Shown here: positions 1-7,735 of the stretch, one piece after another
Layout: each line of letters begins with the position of its first letter
Position numbering within the stretch: position 1 is the first letter of the stretch
DNA from: an uncultured Treponema sp.
GTDB taxonomy: Bacteria > Spirochaetota > Spirochaetia > Treponematales > Treponemataceae
Assembly: GCA_905372265.1 (NCBI GenBank)
Contig: CAJPOL010000021.1
Location: forward strand, 1-22,638
Direction of reading: 5' to 3'
Length of the DNA: 22,638 bases
Notes under the pieces: generated by a model
What the model saw: only the letters and a program-made list of their open reading frames with translations
Told to the model about the DNA's origin: nothing
Database searches by the model: none
Program-made: the position numbers and the translations under genes

Positions 1-1
1 A

Positions 2-29
2 TTATCAATTAATGGGGGGGGGGTATACT
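2..29 (+). promoter_or_regulatory. Putative promoter with poly-G spacer
   Basis: TTATCA (2-7) as a weak -35, a 16-nt spacer (8-23) of which ten bases are G, and TATACT (24-29) as a good -10. One added G would give the preferred 17-nt spacer, so the tract length could tune the promoter. No gene starts directly downstream; the first is at 371. The tract could instead lie in the leader of a leftward gene outside the window. The elements are visible; their function is inference. Confidence 0.35.
14..23. repeat. Poly-G tract of 10 G
   Basis: A run of ten G at 14-23 in an otherwise AT-rich region, directly abutting TATACT at 24-29. Homopolymeric G tracts of this size are prone to slipped-strand mispairing. 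In Treponema pallidum, poly-G tracts in tpr promoter regions are known to modulate transcription. Here the tract would change the spacing between promoter elements or the leader length of a gene on either side. Confidence 0.9.
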
Positions 30-308
30 ATTATTATTCATTTTGTCAATCATTTTTCCGTTTCCCCATAAAAATAATGATCTCTTATATGAATTTATCG
101 TAAATGCCGGCTAAAATCTGTGCTTAACGGTAAATTCAGATAATTAATTATACCATGGAAAAGAAAAATCAACAAGATAAAACAAGGCAAACGCTGAATA
201 TCGACAATACCTCCGATGCTGTGCCTCAGATATGGTGATTGTTCTCTGAGCTTTGTTTTCATGACTAAAACCTTGCGTGAAAAACCCGATGCTTTTCTAC
301 TCATTGAG

Positions 309-337
309 TTGATAAAAACCGCTATATAGCATATAGT
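309..337 (+). promoter_or_regulatory. Promoter of the pntC-AEPT gene
   Basis: TTGATA (309-314), 17-nt spacer, TATAGT (332-337), predicting transcription from about 344. The resulting leader of about 26 nt contains GGAG (361-364), six bases before the ATG at 371. Confidence 0.6.
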
Positions 338-370
338 GTAAATGTAGAATAGCAATTTATGGAGCACACT

Positions 371-2203
371 ATGCAGGCAATCATTTTAGCGGCAGGAATG
401 GGAAAGAGGCTGCGGTCGTATACGAAAGATGCGACAAAATGTATGGTTAAGGTCAACGGTAAAACCCTGATTGAATATATGATAGAAGCGCTCGTTTCCA
501 ATAACATAGAGCGGCTGGTGGTTGTGGTCGGCTATAAGGGACAGCTTTTAAAGGATTTTATTGCGTCAAAGTTTAACACGGAAAACCTTCATGGAATGAG
601 AATCGAGTATATCGAAAACCCCGTATATGATACGACAAATAATATCTATTCGTTATACCTTGCCGGAAACGAAATGGCGAAAGCGGATACCCTCCTGCTC
701 GAAAGTGATCTGATTTTTAAACCGGAAATTCTGACAAGACTGCTTTCCAGTCCCGATGAAAATTTAGCGGTTGTGTCTCCGTTTGAATCGTGGATGGACG
801 GCACCTGCACCCTGCTGGACGGAAACAACTGCATTACCGGCATCCTTGATAAGGTGCATTTTAATTGGTCGGATACCGAACGCTACTATAAAACCGTCAA
901 CATCTATAAATTTTCCAAAGAATTTTCACAGCAATACTATCTGCCGTTCCTTGATGCCTATCAAAAAGCATTCGGTAAGAATGAATACTATGAGCAGGTA
1001 TTAAAGGTTATTTCCTTTTTATCATCATCAACGTTGAAAGGGCTGGTGGTGAGCGGGGATGATTGGTATGAAATTGATGATCCTGCTGACCTTGCAATTG
1101 CGGAAGACCGGTTCAAAACAGGAAGCGAAAAGCTGCATAGTCTTCAAAAAAGATACGGCGGCTACTGGAGATTCCCTCAGCTCAAGGATTTCTGCTATCT
1201 GGTCAATCCGTATTTCCCGCCGGAAAAGCTGATCAATGAAATGACGGCGAGTTTCGGAACGCTGTTGACGCAGTATCCGAGCGGCGCTGCGCAGCAGAGC
1301 CTTCTTGCGTCTAAAATATTCAATGTGCTGCCAGAACATATCGCGGTTGGAAACGGCGCTGCCGAACTGATTGCTTCACTGGCAAAGTTTTTAGAAGGGA
1401 CTGTTGCTATTCCGTTCCCGACGTTTAACGAATATCCTGAGCGGTTTGCATCGGCTCGGGTGATACCGGTTCCGACCGATATGCAAACATTTTCTTACTC
1501 GGTAGACGATATTATCGATACGGTGAAAAAAGAACGGGCAAAAGCCGCCGTTTTAATCAACCCCGATAATCCGACAGGCAATTTTTTAGAAAAAGATGAG
1601 GTGCTTCGGCTCTGTGCGGAATTAAAGAATACCGGTGCCATGCTCTTTTTTGATGAATCATTTATCGATTTTGCAGAAAAATCAAAACGTTATACGCTGC
1701 TTGATGAATCTATCCTAAACGACTATCCGAATCTTATCGTAGTAAAGTCGATCAGCAAGAGCTACGGTGTGCCCGGTCTACGGTTAGGTGTCCTTGCATG
1801 TAGCAATGAAAAATATATCATGCACATTCGGAAAGCCAATGCAATTTGGAATATCAACTCATTCGGCGAATACTTCTTACAGATTTACGACAAATACAAT
1901 AAGACCTATGCGGCCGCCTGTGATTCAATTGCCGATGAGCGGAGCCGCTTTTCCGCGAGGCTCGCGAAGATACCGGGTTTGACTGTTTTCCCAAGCCAAG
2001 CAAACTATATTCTTTGCCGTCTGACCAGAACGGTACAGGCGGAGGAACTCGCCGTTACACTGCTTGAAACCTACAATATTTTTATCAAAGATTTGTCGTC
2101 GAAACAGTGCTTTGAAGGAGGCGGCTATATCAGGCTTGCCGTGCGGGATAAAAACGACAACGATGCGCTTGTAGCAGCATTAAAGGATGTGCTCCAAAGA
2201 TAA
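371..2203 (+). CDS. pntC: Bifunctional phosphonate cytidylyltransferase / AEP transaminase (PntC-AEPT type)
   Basis: A two-domain cytoplasmic protein of 610 residues. Residues 1-245 are a LicC-like nucleotidyltransferase: the N-terminal loop reads LAAGMGKRLRSYT...KCMVKVNGK, with likely metal aspartates in LLESD and EIDDP. Residues 260-610 are a fold-type I PLP aminotransferase: NPDNPTG at about 397-403, DESFIDF, and SISKSYG with the Schiff-base lysine near 463. The same fusion is known from T. denticola, where the AEPT domain makes 2-aminoethylphosphonate and PntC joins it to CMP. By analogy this makes CMP-AEP for lipid or glycan decoration. No pepM or ppd gene is in the window, so substrate is inference. 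A LicC choline-phosphate cytidylyltransferase with a HisC/CobD-like domain is the alternative. The ATG at 371 is preferred over the one at 359, because GGAG lies 6 nt before it. The gene converges on the leftward operon, 17 nt apart, with no clear terminator between. Confidence 0.82.
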   Translation: MQAIILAAGMGKRLRSYTKDATKCMVKVNGKTLIEYMIEALVSNNIERLVVVVGYKGQLLKDFIASKFNTENLHGMRIEYIENPVYDTTNNIYSLYLAGNEMAKADTLLLESDLIFKPEILTRLLSSPDENLAVVSPFESWMDGTCTLLDGNNCITGILDKVHFNWSDTERYYKTVNIYKFSKEFSQQYYLPFLDAYQKAFGKNEYYEQVLKVISFLSSSTLKGLVVSGDDWYEIDDPADLAIAEDRFKTGSEKLHSLQKRYGGYWRFPQLKDFCYLVNPYFPPEKLINEMTASFGTLLTQYPSGAAQQSLLASKIFNVLPEHIAVGNGAAELIASLAKFLEGTVAIPFPTFNEYPERFASARVIPVPTDMQTFSYSVDDIIDTVKKERAKAAVLINPDNPTGNFLEKDEVLRLCAELKNTGAMLFFDESFIDFAEKSKRYTLLDESILNDYPNLIVVKSISKSYGVPGLRLGVLACSNEKYIMHIRKANAIWNINSFGEYFLQIYDKYNKTYAAACDSIADERSRFSARLAKIPGLTVFPSQANYILCRLTRTVQAEELAVTLLETYNIFIKDLSSKQCFEGGGYIRLAVRDKNDNDALVAALKDVLQR

Positions 2204-2220
2204 ATCCGAATTAGAGCCTA

Positions 2221-3060
2221 TCAGGGCAGCTCGGACACCTTATAAGGCGAAAAACCGGGACCCGATGCGGAAGCGGCACTGCTATACTGTTCCATGCGGG
2301 GAAGATAGTTATATATATCGCCCGCTTTCCGTTTATTCTGCTTTATAATCCATTCATAGAGCGTAATCTTTCCATCAGCTTGTACAAATCCTACCGGATC
2401 AAATTGATAGAATTGTTTGCCTGCAAAATGCTCTTGTATGTGCGGATGCTTCTCTAACGCGACCCAATCGCGGGGAATACGGTGCCCCCATACTTTTTCA
2501 AAACGGGTAGGAAGCGCATAAGAAAAAATGAGGCCGGTGTGCATATCCAATGCAAACAGATACACATCAACCGCCGGTATGAGCGTTTTACCGGTAAACC
2601 GGTAAAAACAGAAACGGTTTAAAAACGCCGCTGTTTTTTCATCTTTCGTATAATAGCCGGAATCAAGCGGATGGATGCCTTTATACCGGTAATAGTATAC
2701 TTTCTTTATCACATTGAATTGATAAGGAGACACGATTTCGTTCTCTCCTCCGGAAACCCATGTATCAGCGCTTTCTTGTCTCCATGTCCCCTGTTCAAAC
2801 CAGTATGAAGGATTATTAAAAAGGCTTACATGCATTTTCAAAATAAGCCGGTCAAACGCCTGCTCGGAAAAAGGCGCCGTCCGCTGTATGTCTTTAAACA
2901 CGCTTTGCGCAGAATCCGGTTCACTGCCGCCCCCGAGAGGCACAGCCTGACCCTGTTGCGTTTCGGTAGATACCCCCATGCTCAGTCCGAAAAGATGAAA
3001 AAGACATATAAAAACCGGTAGAAACCGCTTTAGCGGTACATGTATAGACGCCCGCTTCAA
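2221..3060 (-). CDS. Small secreted protein with a shared treponemal module
   Basis: 279 residues. Residues 10-30 form a signal peptide or N-terminal anchor (basic start, then a hydrophobic run ending near GLSMG). Residues 69-274 resemble a segment of the large lipoprotein encoded at 3712-6573: both run FD..(V/I)L.M, then V.YRYK, then (T/F)DPVGFV..DG, LYEWIIK and GFSPYK. The family is not one I recognise and no catalytic motif is evident; many aromatic residues suggest a beta-rich fold. The start is TTG at 3060, overlapping the TGA of the phosphatidyltransferase gene (TTGA), with AAGGAAG five bases upstream, so the two are translationally coupled. It is the last gene of the leftward operon. 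An extracytoplasmic location is likely; function unknown. Confidence 0.75.
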   Translation of the reverse strand: MKRASIHVPLKRFLPVFICLFHLFGLSMGVSTETQQGQAVPLGGGSEPDSAQSVFKDIQRTAPFSEQAFDRLILKMHVSLFNNPSYWFEQGTWRQESADTWVSGGENEIVSPYQFNVIKKVYYYRYKGIHPLDSGYYTKDEKTAAFLNRFCFYRFTGKTLIPAVDVYLFALDMHTGLIFSYALPTRFEKVWGHRIPRDWVALEKHPHIQEHFAGKQFYQFDPVGFVQADGKITLYEWIIKQNKRKAGDIYNYLPRMEQYSSAASASGPGFSPYKVSELP

Positions 3061-3650
3061 TCAATCTTCCTTTCTTTAAGGTTCTTCCGGTATGACACAA
3101 CATAATCCATAAACGAAAGAACCGACAATGCAGCGGCGCCGTAATAGAGTCCTTTATTTATCAACAACAGTATTGCGGTAGTGCCCGTATCAACGGCAAA
3201 AATGACGGTGAGCATTTCAATACAAAGCGACAGACCTTCCGCTATGATATAACATACGGTCTTGAGCTTTCCGCCTTTCTTTGCAGCAATGGTTATGCCG
3301 TTTCCCCGCGCCAGCATCCGCAAAAAGAGAATACCCATTTCCCGGTATAAAATGATAAGAAATACCGGAAGCGGAACATATCCTGCAAGCATAAAGGTAA
3401 GCAGCACGGTCAAATTTGCAACAACATCGGCAAACGGATCGAATAATTTTCCAAAGTCGCTCACTTGCTTGTATTTACGCGCGCAGTAGCCGTCTAAAAA
3501 GTCGGTAAATTCCATATACCCGAATAGCGGGATTAAAAGCGCAACTGCAACGCTTTTCGACATACCGCTATAAGACGGCGCGTAGTACAGCGCTATAAAA
3601 AGCGGAGCGCTCACTATCCTGCTTGCAGTAAAAAAATTCGCATAACTCAT
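3057..3650 (-). CDS. CDP-alcohol phosphatidyltransferase (PgsA-like)
   Basis: A 197-residue integral membrane enzyme, about the usual size of PgsA. The family signature is complete: D53-G54-x2-A57-R58-x8-G67-x3-D71-x3-D75, preceded by D50, as needed for two-metal catalysis. Several hydrophobic segments surround it. Members transfer a phospho-alcohol between CMP and a lipid or polyol, for example glycerol-3-phosphate onto CDP-diacylglycerol. PgsA is the default guess, but the signature does not fix the substrate. The neighbouring pntC-AEPT gene makes it possible that this enzyme, or a paralogue, uses CMP-AEP to build a phosphonolipid; that is speculation. The ATG at 3650 has GGAG seven bases upstream. 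It overlaps the next gene by 3 nt and follows the lipoprotein gene by 61 nt. Confidence 0.88.
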   Translation of the reverse strand: MSYANFFTASRIVSAPLFIALYYAPSYSGMSKSVAVALLIPLFGYMEFTDFLDGYCARKYKQVSDFGKLFDPFADVVANLTVLLTFMLAGYVPLPVFLIILYREMGILFLRMLARGNGITIAAKKGGKLKTVCYIIAEGLSLCIEMLTVIFAVDTGTTAILLLINKGLYYGAAALSVLSFMDYVVSYRKNLKERKID

Positions 3651-3711
3651 AAGCCGTCTCCATCACCTTACGTACGTGAATTACTCACAATACTGATAAG
3701 CCGGTAGTCTA

Positions 3712-6573
3712 TTACTTCCAGCTTATCGTGTAGATAACCTTTATTTCTCCCTTTGAACGAGTTTCATCATGATTATCAACCTTATACGTGATAACAAAAT
3801 CCTTTTCTTCGCCGTCACGGAGCGTAAAGTTTTCGTCATAGGAGATTGTTACGCCCTTATAGGAAATCTTCCTGTTGGGATTAGGCTTTGTACCTGCAAA
3901 TTCGGCAGGCAGCGGAATATCGTCGGAGTGTTTTATGTCAACATTTGACTTGTCTACCGCCCATTGCCCCGCCGCTTCATCATAAATGAGCGGGAAAACG
4001 CTATTGTTATCGATGGCTTGCAACGGGTATACACGTCCGCCGCCCCATGTCGTCCATTCCGCATTCCAATAATCATGGCGATTTGCTTTAAGCAGGTAAT
4101 CGGTCAGCGTTATTTTCAAACTGTCAAACGAGGAAAATTCGGCTTTCAGCCAATTGGAACCTGCGGATTTATCGGTTCCTACTTCGAAAAAATATTCCGA
4201 CTGAACCTGTATCCATTTTCCACCATCTTCTTTAATGGGGAACATATAATCCCACGATTTTGTAACATTGCCGCCGCCGTTCACCCGAACCGCGCACTTA
4301 TGAGAAAGATGGACGCCGCCAACGTATTTATGACTGAAGTGATCGCTATCTGCCGTAGACCACGACTGCAACGTCTCATTTTTAATCTTAGGCGTTACGG
4401 TAAGGCGCATTTTTTGTTCAAAAGCGACCGAAATGGACTCATCCTTATCTGCGACCGTTAATTGTGCAAATGTAGTATTAGGATTCGCGGGATCAAGCGT
4501 AATTCCGGCCCATTCTTTGACTTTATACCGTAATTTTGTTTGCGGAGTAGCAATAAACTGAATCGTTTCTCCTTTTTTGACATAGGTTCCCGATTGTATC
4601 GCCTTTCCGTTATGTAACGCCGTAAGGGTTCCTCCGTCTTCACCGGCAACTGAAAATTCGATTTTATAGGACTGCTCAACTTCAACCGGCGTGTACCGGC
4701 TTTTTTTAACGGCGGCTTGCTCGCCGCTTACCGCATTATTGGTATTTGTAACGGCGCAATAATAATATGTTATGCCGGCAGCAGAGGTATCGGGCGTAAA
4801 TGTATAAGAATCCGTCTTAGCTTCATCGACCGTTTCGGCAACACCTTCTCCCGTTGGAGAATCGGCCTTATACCATTGATACGATAACGTCCCGCCGTCC
4901 TGTGAAACGGCTTTTACGCGTAATGTGATAGGAGCTGCTTGACTTTTAATACGTAATGTGTAGCTCTTTTCCGGCTGCATCGTTATTTTTGGACTTAATG
5001 CATCAACACGTATTTCGCCGCCGGTGATATGGCATTTTGCCCGTTCGCTTTCGGTTTGTTCCGACTTGTGGTTATCGGTATTCGTATTCTTTACGATACA
5101 ATAGAAATAGCATTCCGTTTCGGCTGAAGTATCGATTTTGTACAACGATTCTGTTGCCCCTGTAATTTCGGTTCCGGCTCCCGTCTGCGAATCGGCTTTA
5201 TACCATTGATATGACAGTGTTTCGCCGTCGGGTACGGGCGCCGTTTTTACCTCAAAAACGATATTTTCAGCGCTATTCAGTTTTGCATACCCGTCTTTGG
5301 GCTGTTCTAAAATAACCGGTTTAACGGCCGTATATTTCGGGTTTTTCTCTTTGTTTATTTCTTTTGTCGTTATTTTAAGGTTTTCTTTATACGGAGAAAA
5401 ACCCGCTTTGTTTGATTTTCGTCCAGCGGGCTGCGTATAATTGGGATTCTGCTTTGCACCATAATTAGCAGCATTTATGTTCTTTATAATCCACTCATAC
5501 AATACCACCGAGCCGTCTTCTTTTACAAAGCCCACGGGATCCGTCTTATAAAACGGTTCAGGAAAGTTAGTGTGTTTACCCTGCGTGGGAGCCGCATAAT
5601 CCGTCCAATTGCTCGGAACCCAGTTATTCAGTACATTTTTTATTACAGCAGGTTCGCTGTAATAAAACAGAAATTTGGAATACCGGTCTACACAGAACAT
5701 GGAGCTGTCAACAGTGCCGCCATTGGATTGCGCTGTGAACTTAAAAAAATGAAAGCGCTCATCGTTGGGGTCAGGGGTAGGAGTATAGGAGCCGCTCCAT
5801 CTTTCCGCTCTGCTTTTATAACGATATACTTTTACATCCCATATGCCTTTTATCCCCTCTCCTATTCCGGACGGGATGTTATCGCATATTTCAGGAGAAC
5901 CGCCGTTCCAAACACCTTCTCTAAATTTATAGGAGGCAATGATGCCCGACATAGAAGGCATATTGAGTACCCACTGATCGAATTTATTCGAGTTAAAATT
6001 GCCGGTGTCGCTGGCATCCGGCTCGCCTTCTCTATAGTAGCTCCACGGATTCTCTTCTCTGGTTGCCGTTTTGATTTTTATAACGAATTTACTGTTGCCT
6101 TTTGGGTCTTTAGGATTGTAATTCGCGCTTTCTCCGCCGTTATTCATTGAGCTGTCTTGCTTTAAAAAAAGATATTTTTGTATTTCAATATCAGGGTCGC
6201 CCATATCCCGTATCCTGATAGGTACGGTAACAATTTCGCCTTCTTTTAAAACGGCTTGCCCGCCGGCGCCTTTTATTGTTACCGTTACACTGGCCGGTTG
6301 ACCTTTGTTATCGACAACCTCAGCATGTATGTCATCGGGAGAAAGCTCCAGTTCGGGAATATTTACCGTTCCGATAAAGTCCTCTCCGTTTGCTTCGGGA
6401 TAGAGCGTTACCTTGCTTATTGTTATCGATTGTACGATCAGCGTTTTTTTGCCGCTGGTGCCGTTACCGACGGAACGGCTATACCATGAAGAGCCTAAAG
6501 CGGGATTACATGAAAAACTTAACCAGACAATAGAAACAATCAGACTGAAAAGAATTATCTTTTGTGCTTTCAT
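3712..6573 (-). CDS. Large Ig-like surface lipoprotein
   Basis: 953 residues from ATG 6573, chosen over the upstream TTG at 6603 because GGGAG lies seven bases before it and the signal peptide then begins MKAQK. The hydrophobic core ends in LSFSC with Cys22, a plausible spirochaetal lipobox. In order: residues 40-140, a beta-rich domain; about 198-395, the module shared with the 2221-3060 protein (YRYK, DPVGFV, LYEWIIK, GFSPYK); 418-515 and 526-632, two Ig-like repeats, each with LSYQWYKADS; 635-722, an InlB-B-type repeat (GGTLTA, YKVKEW); 730-953, an unrecognised C-terminal domain rich in W, Y and G. Such Ig/InlB architecture is typical of adhesins or surface-exposed lipoproteins. It probably shares an operon with the barrel protein upstream (39-nt gap). 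Host ligand unknown. Confidence 0.8.
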   Translation of the reverse strand: MKAQKIILFSLIVSIVWLSFSCNPALGSSWYSRSVGNGTSGKKTLIVQSITISKVTLYPEANGEDFIGTVNIPELELSPDDIHAEVVDNKGQPASVTVTIKGAGGQAVLKEGEIVTVPIRIRDMGDPDIEIQKYLFLKQDSSMNNGGESANYNPKDPKGNSKFVIKIKTATREENPWSYYREGEPDASDTGNFNSNKFDQWVLNMPSMSGIIASYKFREGVWNGGSPEICDNIPSGIGEGIKGIWDVKVYRYKSRAERWSGSYTPTPDPNDERFHFFKFTAQSNGGTVDSSMFCVDRYSKFLFYYSEPAVIKNVLNNWVPSNWTDYAAPTQGKHTNFPEPFYKTDPVGFVKEDGSVVLYEWIIKNINAANYGAKQNPNYTQPAGRKSNKAGFSPYKENLKITTKEINKEKNPKYTAVKPVILEQPKDGYAKLNSAENIVFEVKTAPVPDGETLSYQWYKADSQTGAGTEITGATESLYKIDTSAETECYFYCIVKNTNTDNHKSEQTESERAKCHITGGEIRVDALSPKITMQPEKSYTLRIKSQAAPITLRVKAVSQDGGTLSYQWYKADSPTGEGVAETVDEAKTDSYTFTPDTSAAGITYYYCAVTNTNNAVSGEQAAVKKSRYTPVEVEQSYKIEFSVAGEDGGTLTALHNGKAIQSGTYVKKGETIQFIATPQTKLRYKVKEWAGITLDPANPNTTFAQLTVADKDESISVAFEQKMRLTVTPKIKNETLQSWSTADSDHFSHKYVGGVHLSHKCAVRVNGGGNVTKSWDYMFPIKEDGGKWIQVQSEYFFEVGTDKSAGSNWLKAEFSSFDSLKITLTDYLLKANRHDYWNAEWTTWGGGRVYPLQAIDNNSVFPLIYDEAAGQWAVDKSNVDIKHSDDIPLPAEFAGTKPNPNRKISYKGVTISYDENFTLRDGEEKDFVITYKVDNHDETRSKGEIKVIYTISWK

Positions 6574-6612
6574 ACAACATCTCCCATAAAAATTGCCGAA
6601 CAAAACAGTGCT

Positions 6613-7506
6613 CTATACTTTAAACAAAAGGCCTAAACTAATACCGAAGTCCACATTATTCATATAAAACGACTTTATCTTATCCCGTTCAAAATCAACG
6701 CTTATATTATTATTTTTGCCGTTTTCTATAGCTGCTTTTGCAATTTTTTTCGGTAAAGAAACATAGCCCGGCTTATAAACCGTATACGACATATAGGCGC
6801 CGATGGTGATATCCATTCGGGAAATCACGGGCTGGTTATACTCCAGCGAGGTTTTTAACACAAGTCCAAGCGGATTCATCTTTTGCATCATAGCTTCCGG
6901 TATATATAATGTTCCCGTTTCGGCTGAAAAATCAGGGCCTTGACCGTTGTTGTACATGTATTTTACTTCTTCATCGGTTAAATTTGTGTACAGCTCATAC
7001 GTAGGTTGAGGATCCGCGAGCATTTTTCCGCCCAATCCGAAACCGAGCGCAAACCTATTCTGAAAAAACATCGCTTTTACTGCCGTGCCGAAAGTTACGA
7101 CGGGAGTCATATAGACGCGGCAATATACTTCGATATCTTTTAAGTACTTTTCACCGTTTATTTCAAATCGCTGCCTCTGCGTTCCTGAAATCTGCCCCGA
7201 AAAGCCCTGTCCAACGCCGAGGTTAAAAGAAAGCCCCAGTCCGCTGAACGTATTATTTGTTTGGTAGTTAAAGTATCGCTTTGCATCGAAAATATAGGTT
7301 AATTCAGCTTCACCTGATACAACGAAACCGACCATGCCGCGCATAAAATGGGCGCCGAGGTACTCTTTATCCGCTTGCCCGATATGAGGATCGGTGTAGG
7401 AACCTGAAAAAAGAGCTTTCAGCCCCAGCGTAAAGCCTTTTTCAAAAGCTGAAAGCTGCAGCGGCGCTATCAACAAAATAAGAATAAACAGTTTCAATTT
7501 CTTCAT
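6613..7506 (-). CDS. Probable outer membrane beta-barrel protein
   Basis: About 297 residues from ATG 7506, with GTG 7521 and ATG 7512 as upstream alternatives. The predicted transcription start lies near 7517, which argues against the GTG. A clear signal peptide (MKKLKLFILILLIAPLQLSA) is followed by alternating polar/hydrophobic segments, many aromatic and glycine residues, and a C-terminal strand ending GISLGLLFKV. These features fit a small periplasm-facing or outer membrane barrel. I do not recognise the family. No Shine-Dalgarno sequence is visible before any of the starts. It is the first gene of the leftward operon, 39 nt before the lipoprotein gene, so the two may act together at the cell surface. 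Confidence 0.7.
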   Translation of the reverse strand: MKKLKLFILILLIAPLQLSAFEKGFTLGLKALFSGSYTDPHIGQADKEYLGAHFMRGMVGFVVSGEAELTYIFDAKRYFNYQTNNTFSGLGLSFNLGVGQGFSGQISGTQRQRFEINGEKYLKDIEVYCRVYMTPVVTFGTAVKAMFFQNRFALGFGLGGKMLADPQPTYELYTNLTDEEVKYMYNNGQGPDFSAETGTLYIPEAMMQKMNPLGLVLKTSLEYNQPVISRMDITIGAYMSYTVYKPGYVSLPKKIAKAAIENGKNNNISVDFERDKIKSFYMNNVDFGISLGLLFKV

Positions 7507-7523
7507 AAGCATATTCTGCACTT

Positions 7524-7552
7524 ACTATGAAAGTTCTTTTTTATTTTGTCAA
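7524..7552 (-). promoter_or_regulatory. Promoter of the barrel/lipoprotein operon
   Basis: On the minus strand: TTGACA (7547-7552, perfect), 17-nt spacer, CATAGT (7524-7529). Transcription should begin near 7517, leaving a leader of only about 5-11 nt before ATG 7512 or 7506. Confidence 0.55.
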
Positions 7553-7666
7553 GTCAAGGAGAACATTGCATCAGGGATTCAAAGAGAATTCAGGAATGGC
7601 TTTCATCTCAAAATCCATTACCAATTATTCTCTGCGAACTTTGCATTCTTGGCATCTTTAGCGGTG

Positions 7667-7699
7667 AAGTTGGGCGACGCTATTTTGGACGCCCAACTT
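7667..7699. repeat. Perfect 10-bp inverted repeat downstream of the binding-protein gene
   Basis: AAGTTGGGCG (7667-7676) and CGCCCAACTT (7690-7699) form a 10-bp stem with a 13-nt loop, 37 nt past the stop of the solute-binding protein gene. There is no T run on either side, so it is not a standard intrinsic terminator; it could stabilise or process the 3' end. The 10-mer ACGCTATTTT in the loop (7677-7686) recurs at 7733-7742, across the gene's stop codon. Confidence 0.7.
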
Positions 7700-7735
7700 A
7701 CAGTTCCTGCAAGGTGCAGAAAGCGAAGCCTTACG

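Larger units (their letters stand above)
1..343. other. Intergenic region with poly-G tract, no convincing gene
   Basis: AT-rich non-coding stretch. It holds a G10 run at 14-23 followed at once by TATACT, several short interrupted reading frames, a palindrome GCTATATAGC at 321-330, and at its right end the promoter of the next gene. A 22-codon frame at 261-329, open upstream to about 198, reads like protein but has no ribosome binding site. It may be a gene remnant or part of a dispersed intergenic repeat. I see no complete gene. Confidence 0.7.

Noticed and set aside
95..367. 90-codon leftward frame in the left intergenic region
   Set aside because: No ribosome site or family features, and it covers the promoter and start of the rightward cytidylyltransferase gene.
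359..370. Upstream ATG at 359 for the cytidylyltransferase gene
   Set aside because: It has no Shine-Dalgarno, while GGAG for the ATG at 371 lies inside this stretch, and the LicC-like fold starts right after residue 1 of the shorter form.
5572..6150. 192-codon rightward frame inside the lipoprotein gene
   Set aside because: Antisense to a gene with clear domains; its composition is that of a shadow frame and no start signals are present.
7667..7699. Integron attC site
   Set aside because: The core hexamers occur as GTTRRRY then RYYYAAC, the reverse of attC order, and no integrase or cassette array is present.
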